Of a stretch of 9,657 nucleotides of DNA, positions 7,145 through 9,657 are shown piece by piece. Position 1 is the stretch's first letter. Each line of letters opens with the position of its first letter. Under the pieces are notes generated by a model. That model saw only the letters and a program-made list of their open reading frames with translations. It ran no database searches and was not told where the DNA came from. This DNA is from Magnetococcales bacterium (GTDB taxonomy: Bacteria > Pseudomonadota > Magnetococcia > Magnetococcales > Magnetaquicoccaceae): positions 43,540-53,196 of the forward strand of contig JADGCE010000002.1 in assembly GCA_015229095.1 (NCBI GenBank), written 5' to 3'. A program made the translations under genes and the position numbers.

Positions 7145-7339
7145 GACGGCAGAACACGACCCTCCCGGCTGGTTGCAGGGTTCCTGCAGCATGCGAACCC
7201 TCTGTTCAACCGCGTGAATGGATACCACTACGGAATCATCTATCTGGCCGACCAGTCAGAGATCCTGGTTGTAGCCACAGCCCATCTGCACCGCCGTCCT
7301 GACTATTGGCGTGGGCGTGTTCAGGCAGATAGTGCTTGA
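7145..7339 (+). pseudogene. C-terminal remnant of a RelE/ParE-family toxin
   Basis: In the frame ending with the TGA at 7337-7339, the translation contains NGYHYGIIYLADQSEILVV followed by ATAHLHRRPDYWRGRVQ. This closely follows the end of RelE/ParE ('plasmid stabilisation') toxins: a strand 'FPYgIxYxxxxxxIxVlAVaH', then 'RRPxYWxxR'. The frame is open only from 7127, has no ATG start and lacks the N-terminal helices of a roughly 90-100 residue toxin; the recognisable part covers about 44 codons (7208-7339). No antitoxin gene is seen upstream, where the 1215-residue protein ends directly. It is therefore a decayed or truncated toxin, probably the relic of a toxin-antitoxin pair left by rearrangement. 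The part before 7200 may be unrelated sequence. Intact ParE toxins act on gyrase and RelE toxins cleave mRNA at the ribosome; this fragment should do neither. Confidence 0.68.
7177..7201. repeat. Strong inverted repeat (hairpin) in the toxin-remnant region
   Basis: AGGGTTC (7177-7183) and GAACCCT (7195-7201) are perfect inverted copies. Inside, GCA (7186-7188) and TGC (7192-7194) can extend the stem with a two-base bulge, leaving a three-base loop. It lies 60 bases after the stop of the large gene. No T-run follows, so it is not a classical intrinsic terminator, although it could act as an mRNA 3' end structure or mark a recombination joint. Confidence 0.5.
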
Positions 7340-7374
7340 CCCTTAAAACAATTACTTTTTGAGATGTTTTAATA
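7340..7374 (+). promoter_or_regulatory. A+T-rich leader of the SIR2 gene
   Basis: The 35 bases before the SIR2 ATG are clearly A+T-rich (ACCCTTAAAACAATTACTTT onward), unlike the neighbouring coding DNA. TTGACC (7336-7341) is a fair -35, but no good -10 stands at the normal distance; TTTAAT (7368-7373) is too far. Only GAGATG (7361-7366) could serve as a weak ribosome binding site. The promoter position is therefore open. Confidence 0.25.
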
Positions 7375-9657
7375 ATGCAGTTTATCAAAAATGGCCCAGA
7401 AATTCCCGAAGCTCTTCTCCAGGCACACGAAGAGGGGCGTGTCGTGTTTTTTTGTGGTGCTGGCATTTCCTACCCTGCAGGACTCCCCGGTTTTTCCGGT
7501 TTGGTGGAGAAAATCTATGCGGGATTGGGTGAGGAACGAGATGAAATCGAACAGGCTGCTTTCGACTCTGCCCAATATGACACGGTCATCGGGTTGTTGG
7601 AGAGACGTATCGTCGATGGACGTAGATCGGTCCGAAGCGAATTGGCAAAGGCGTTGAATCCAGAAGAGCCTTTAGGAAAACACGCTCTCACCACCCATCG
7701 GGCCATCTTGACTTTGGCACAACATGCCGAGAAGGGCTGCCGCCTTGTTACAACCAACTTTGATCGGTTGTTTGAGCATGTCATTGAGACAGATAAACTC
7801 AAGATAAGCAGACACAAGGCGCCGTTGTTGCCCATACCAAAAGTGCGTTGGAATGGTCTGGTCTATCTGCATGGCCTGTTGGCAACCGAACCGACAGCCG
7901 ATCTTGATCATTTGGTGGTCTCCAGCGGTGATTTCGGTCTTGCCTATCTGGTCGAGCAGTGGGCCGCCCGCTTTGTCAGTGAGTTGTTTCGGAATTTTAC
8001 GGTATGCTTTGTCGGGTACAGCATCAACGACCCGATTTTGCGTTATATGGTGGACGCCTTGGCTGCTGACCGCTTGCGTGGCGAAGCACAGAACGAAATA
8101 TTTGCCTTTGGCAGTTATTCAAAGGGGCAGGAAGAGACAAGTGCCGACAATTGGAAGGCAAAAAATGTAACCCCCATCCTCTATCAGGAATACAGGAAAC
8201 ATCACTACCTGCACAATACCTTGCAGAAATGGGCTGCAATCTATCAAGATGGCATACAAGGCAAAGAAGATCTTGTGCAAAAACACGCAGCCAACAGCCC
8301 GGCGGAGAGTACCGGACAGGATAATTTTGTCGGGCGCATACACTGGGCTTTGAGTGACAGGAGTGGCTTGCCGGCCAAGTGTTTTGCCGATCACGACCCG
8401 GTGCCCCCCCTGGAGTGGTTGAAGACATTCTCTGACAACCGCTACCGATTTGCTGACCTTGACCATTTCGGAGTGCCGCCTCGTGACAAGGATGACAAGA
8501 ATGATTGGGACAACCGATTGACCTTCAGTCTGGTGCGCAGACCTGCGCCCTATGAGTATGCACCGTTCATGGCACTTGTTGGAGCCGGTGCCGCTGAGAG
8601 TCAATGGGATCAGGTGATGTTTCATCTGGCGCGCTGGCTGACAAGACACTTGAATGATCCAGAACTTGTGCTGTGGCTTGCCCAATCTGGAGGTCAATTG
8701 CATGACCGTTTTGCTGCGTTGGTTGAACATCGGATAGGTGAACTGGACAAGCTCAAACAGAATGGCGAGGATGCCGAGATCCAACGTATTCTCTCCCATG
8801 CACCCAATGCGATCCCGTGTGCGTTGATGCGTACCCTTTGGCGGCTGTTTTTGACTGGGCGTGTCCGGTCGCTGCAACACCATTGGGATCTGTATCCATG
8901 GCGCAAATATTTCAAACGCGATGGGCTTACACCTACCCTGCGGTTGCAACTGCGCGAGATGCTGACCCCTCGCGTGGTTCTGAGCAAACCGCTCTCATGG
9001 GGCGAGGCAATACCTGAAACCGCAGAGGCAAAACGGATCCAGGATCTTGTTAGATGTGAAATCAAGCTGACTATCGATTCCCCGCATGCGATTATGGAGG
9101 ATCTCAGCGATAATCGGCAGTGGACGGCGGAGCTTCCCAACTTATTGACTGATTTCAGCTCCCTTCTGCGAGACACCCTCGACCTGATGCGCGAATTGGG
9201 TGAGAGTGATGACCGCACAGACTCATCCTACATCTATCGGTCATCCATTAGCGAACATCCGCAAAACAATGACTTCCGTGATTGGACGGCACTGATCAGC
9301 CTTGCCAGGGATGCTTGGCTCGCCACAGCCGAAAATACTCCTGATCAGGCGCGATCAGTCGCTGAAAATTGGTGGAAAGTTCCGTATCCATTGTTCAAAC
9401 GGCTGGCCTTTTTTGCAGCCAGCCAGCCCAACATTATTCCGCACCGTCTGGCACTCGATTGGTTGTTGGCCGATGACCATTGGTGGCTATGGTCGGTGGA
9501 GACCAAGAGGGAAGCGATCCGGCTGTTGGTCTCTTTGGCACCCAACCTGAGCGCGGCGGAGATTGCCCAACTGGAACAGGCCATCCTGCTTGGACCGCCA
9601 CGCTCGATGTACAATGACAACGTCGAGTCAGAACGCTGGACACAGATTGTGGAACAC
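7375..9657 (+). CDS. Large SIR2-domain protein, probable anti-phage NAD+-depleting sirtuin (C-terminus beyond window)
   Basis: The frame is open from ATG 7375 to the last base (761 codons, no stop). An in-frame TGA at 7360-7362 lies just upstream, so this is the first possible ATG. The N-terminus MQFIKNGPEIPEALLQAHEE leads into a SIR2-like domain (about 20-235). It contains VVFFCGAGISYPAGLPGF (GAGIS 28-32, NAD-binding loop); LVTTNFDRLFE with N128 and D130; LVYLHG with the catalytic-type H166; and VGYSINDPILRYMVDAL (213-229). These are the hallmarks of the SIR2_2-type NAD hydrolase domains of bacterial defence proteins, rather than of protein deacetylases, whose zinc cysteines are absent. About 240-761 is mostly helical and Trp-rich, with no motif I can name. 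That layout resembles the defence-associated sirtuins (DSR1/DSR2 group), where the long C-terminal part senses a phage protein and SIR2 then depletes NAD+. Ribosome binding is weak and the upstream 35 bases are A+T-rich. No partner gene is visible, but one could lie beyond the right edge. The DSR subtype is not assigned. Confidence 0.85.
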   Translation, partial: MQFIKNGPEIPEALLQAHEEGRVVFFCGAGISYPAGLPGFSGLVEKIYAGLGEERDEIEQAAFDSAQYDTVIGLLERRIVDGRRSVRSELAKALNPEEPLGKHALTTHRAILTLAQHAEKGCRLVTTNFDRLFEHVIETDKLKISRHKAPLLPIPKVRWNGLVYLHGLLATEPTADLDHLVVSSGDFGLAYLVEQWAARFVSELFRNFTVCFVGYSINDPILRYMVDALAADRLRGEAQNEIFAFGSYSKGQEETSADNWKAKNVTPILYQEYRKHHYLHNTLQKWAAIYQDGIQGKEDLVQKHAANSPAESTGQDNFVGRIHWALSDRSGLPAKCFADHDPVPPLEWLKTFSDNRYRFADLDHFGVPPRDKDDKNDWDNRLTFSLVRRPAPYEYAPFMALVGAGAAESQWDQVMFHLARWLTRHLNDPELVLWLAQSGGQLHDRFAALVEHRIGELDKLKQNGEDAEIQRILSHAPNAIPCALMRTLWRLFLTGRVRSLQHHWDLYPWRKYFKRDGLTPTLRLQLREMLTPRVVLSKPLSWGEAIPETAEAKRIQDLVRCEIKLTIDSPHAIMEDLSDNRQWTAELPNLLTDFSSLLRDTLDLMRELGESDDRTDSSYIYRSSISEHPQNNDFRDWTALISLARDAWLATAENTPDQARSVAENWWKVPYPLFKRLAFFAASQPNIIPHRLALDWLLADDHWWLWSVETKREAIRLLVSLAPNLSAAEIAQLEQAILLGPPRSMYNDNVESERWTQIVEH

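Noticed and set aside
8119..8949. 276-residue minus-strand open frame inside the SIR2 gene
   Set aside because: It is antisense to the continuous SIR2 frame and no recognisable domain was found.
3469..9657. Two-gene cyclic-nucleotide-activated defence system (cyclic-nucleotide-binding protein plus SIR2 effector, CBASS-like)
   Set aside because: No nucleotide cyclase/CD-NTase is in the window. The genes are separated by 258 bp containing a decayed toxin, and the binding domains are CRP/PKA type rather than SAVED or other CBASS sensors.
1..9657. CRISPR arrays, tRNA or rRNA genes, transposase genes
   Set aside because: No regularly spaced repeats, tRNA-like cloverleaf or transposase motif was seen on reading both strands by eye.

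Overview
The window looks like a bacterial chromosome segment with fairly high GC. It carries a housekeeping block at the left and an accessory, probably phage-defence, gene at the right edge. Gene content and motif style (bacterial CysRS, RlmB, class I aspartate-type aminotransferase, acylphosphatase) fit a Gram-negative, proteobacteria-like host. Nothing here fixes the taxon, so that placement is inference.

Layout. Positions 1-1708 on the minus strand hold cysS followed by the start of rlmB. Their stop and start codons overlap (TGATG), so they form a tight translation/rRNA-modification pair; rlmB runs off the left edge. A 93-bp divergent gap (1709-1801) separates them from a plus-strand series. 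That series is a class I PLP aminotransferase (1802-3049), a small acylphosphatase (3129-3416) and a very large protein of 1215 residues (3469-7116). The large protein has an unrecognised N-terminal and central part and ends in two tandem cyclic-nucleotide-binding domains. The gaps of 79 and 52 bp have no convincing terminator, so the three plus-strand genes may be co-transcribed.

Positions 7117-7374 have no intact gene but hold the C-terminal remnant of a RelE/ParE-type toxin and a strong inverted repeat inside it. From 7375 to the right edge a single open frame (761 codons, no stop) encodes a SIR2-family protein. It has an intact NAD-binding/hydrolase domain at its N-terminus and a long, mostly helical C-terminal extension. 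This is the layout of the large single-protein defence-associated sirtuins, which deplete NAD+ on phage infection.

How the parts relate: the left half is ordinary metabolism and translation. The large tandem cyclic-nucleotide-binding protein is the least explained gene of the core block and is probably a cytoplasmic cAMP/cGMP effector. The toxin remnant followed by a SIR2 gene suggests that an accessory island begins near 7117. No nucleotide cyclase is visible in the window, so nothing in the sequence ties the cyclic-nucleotide protein to the SIR2 gene.
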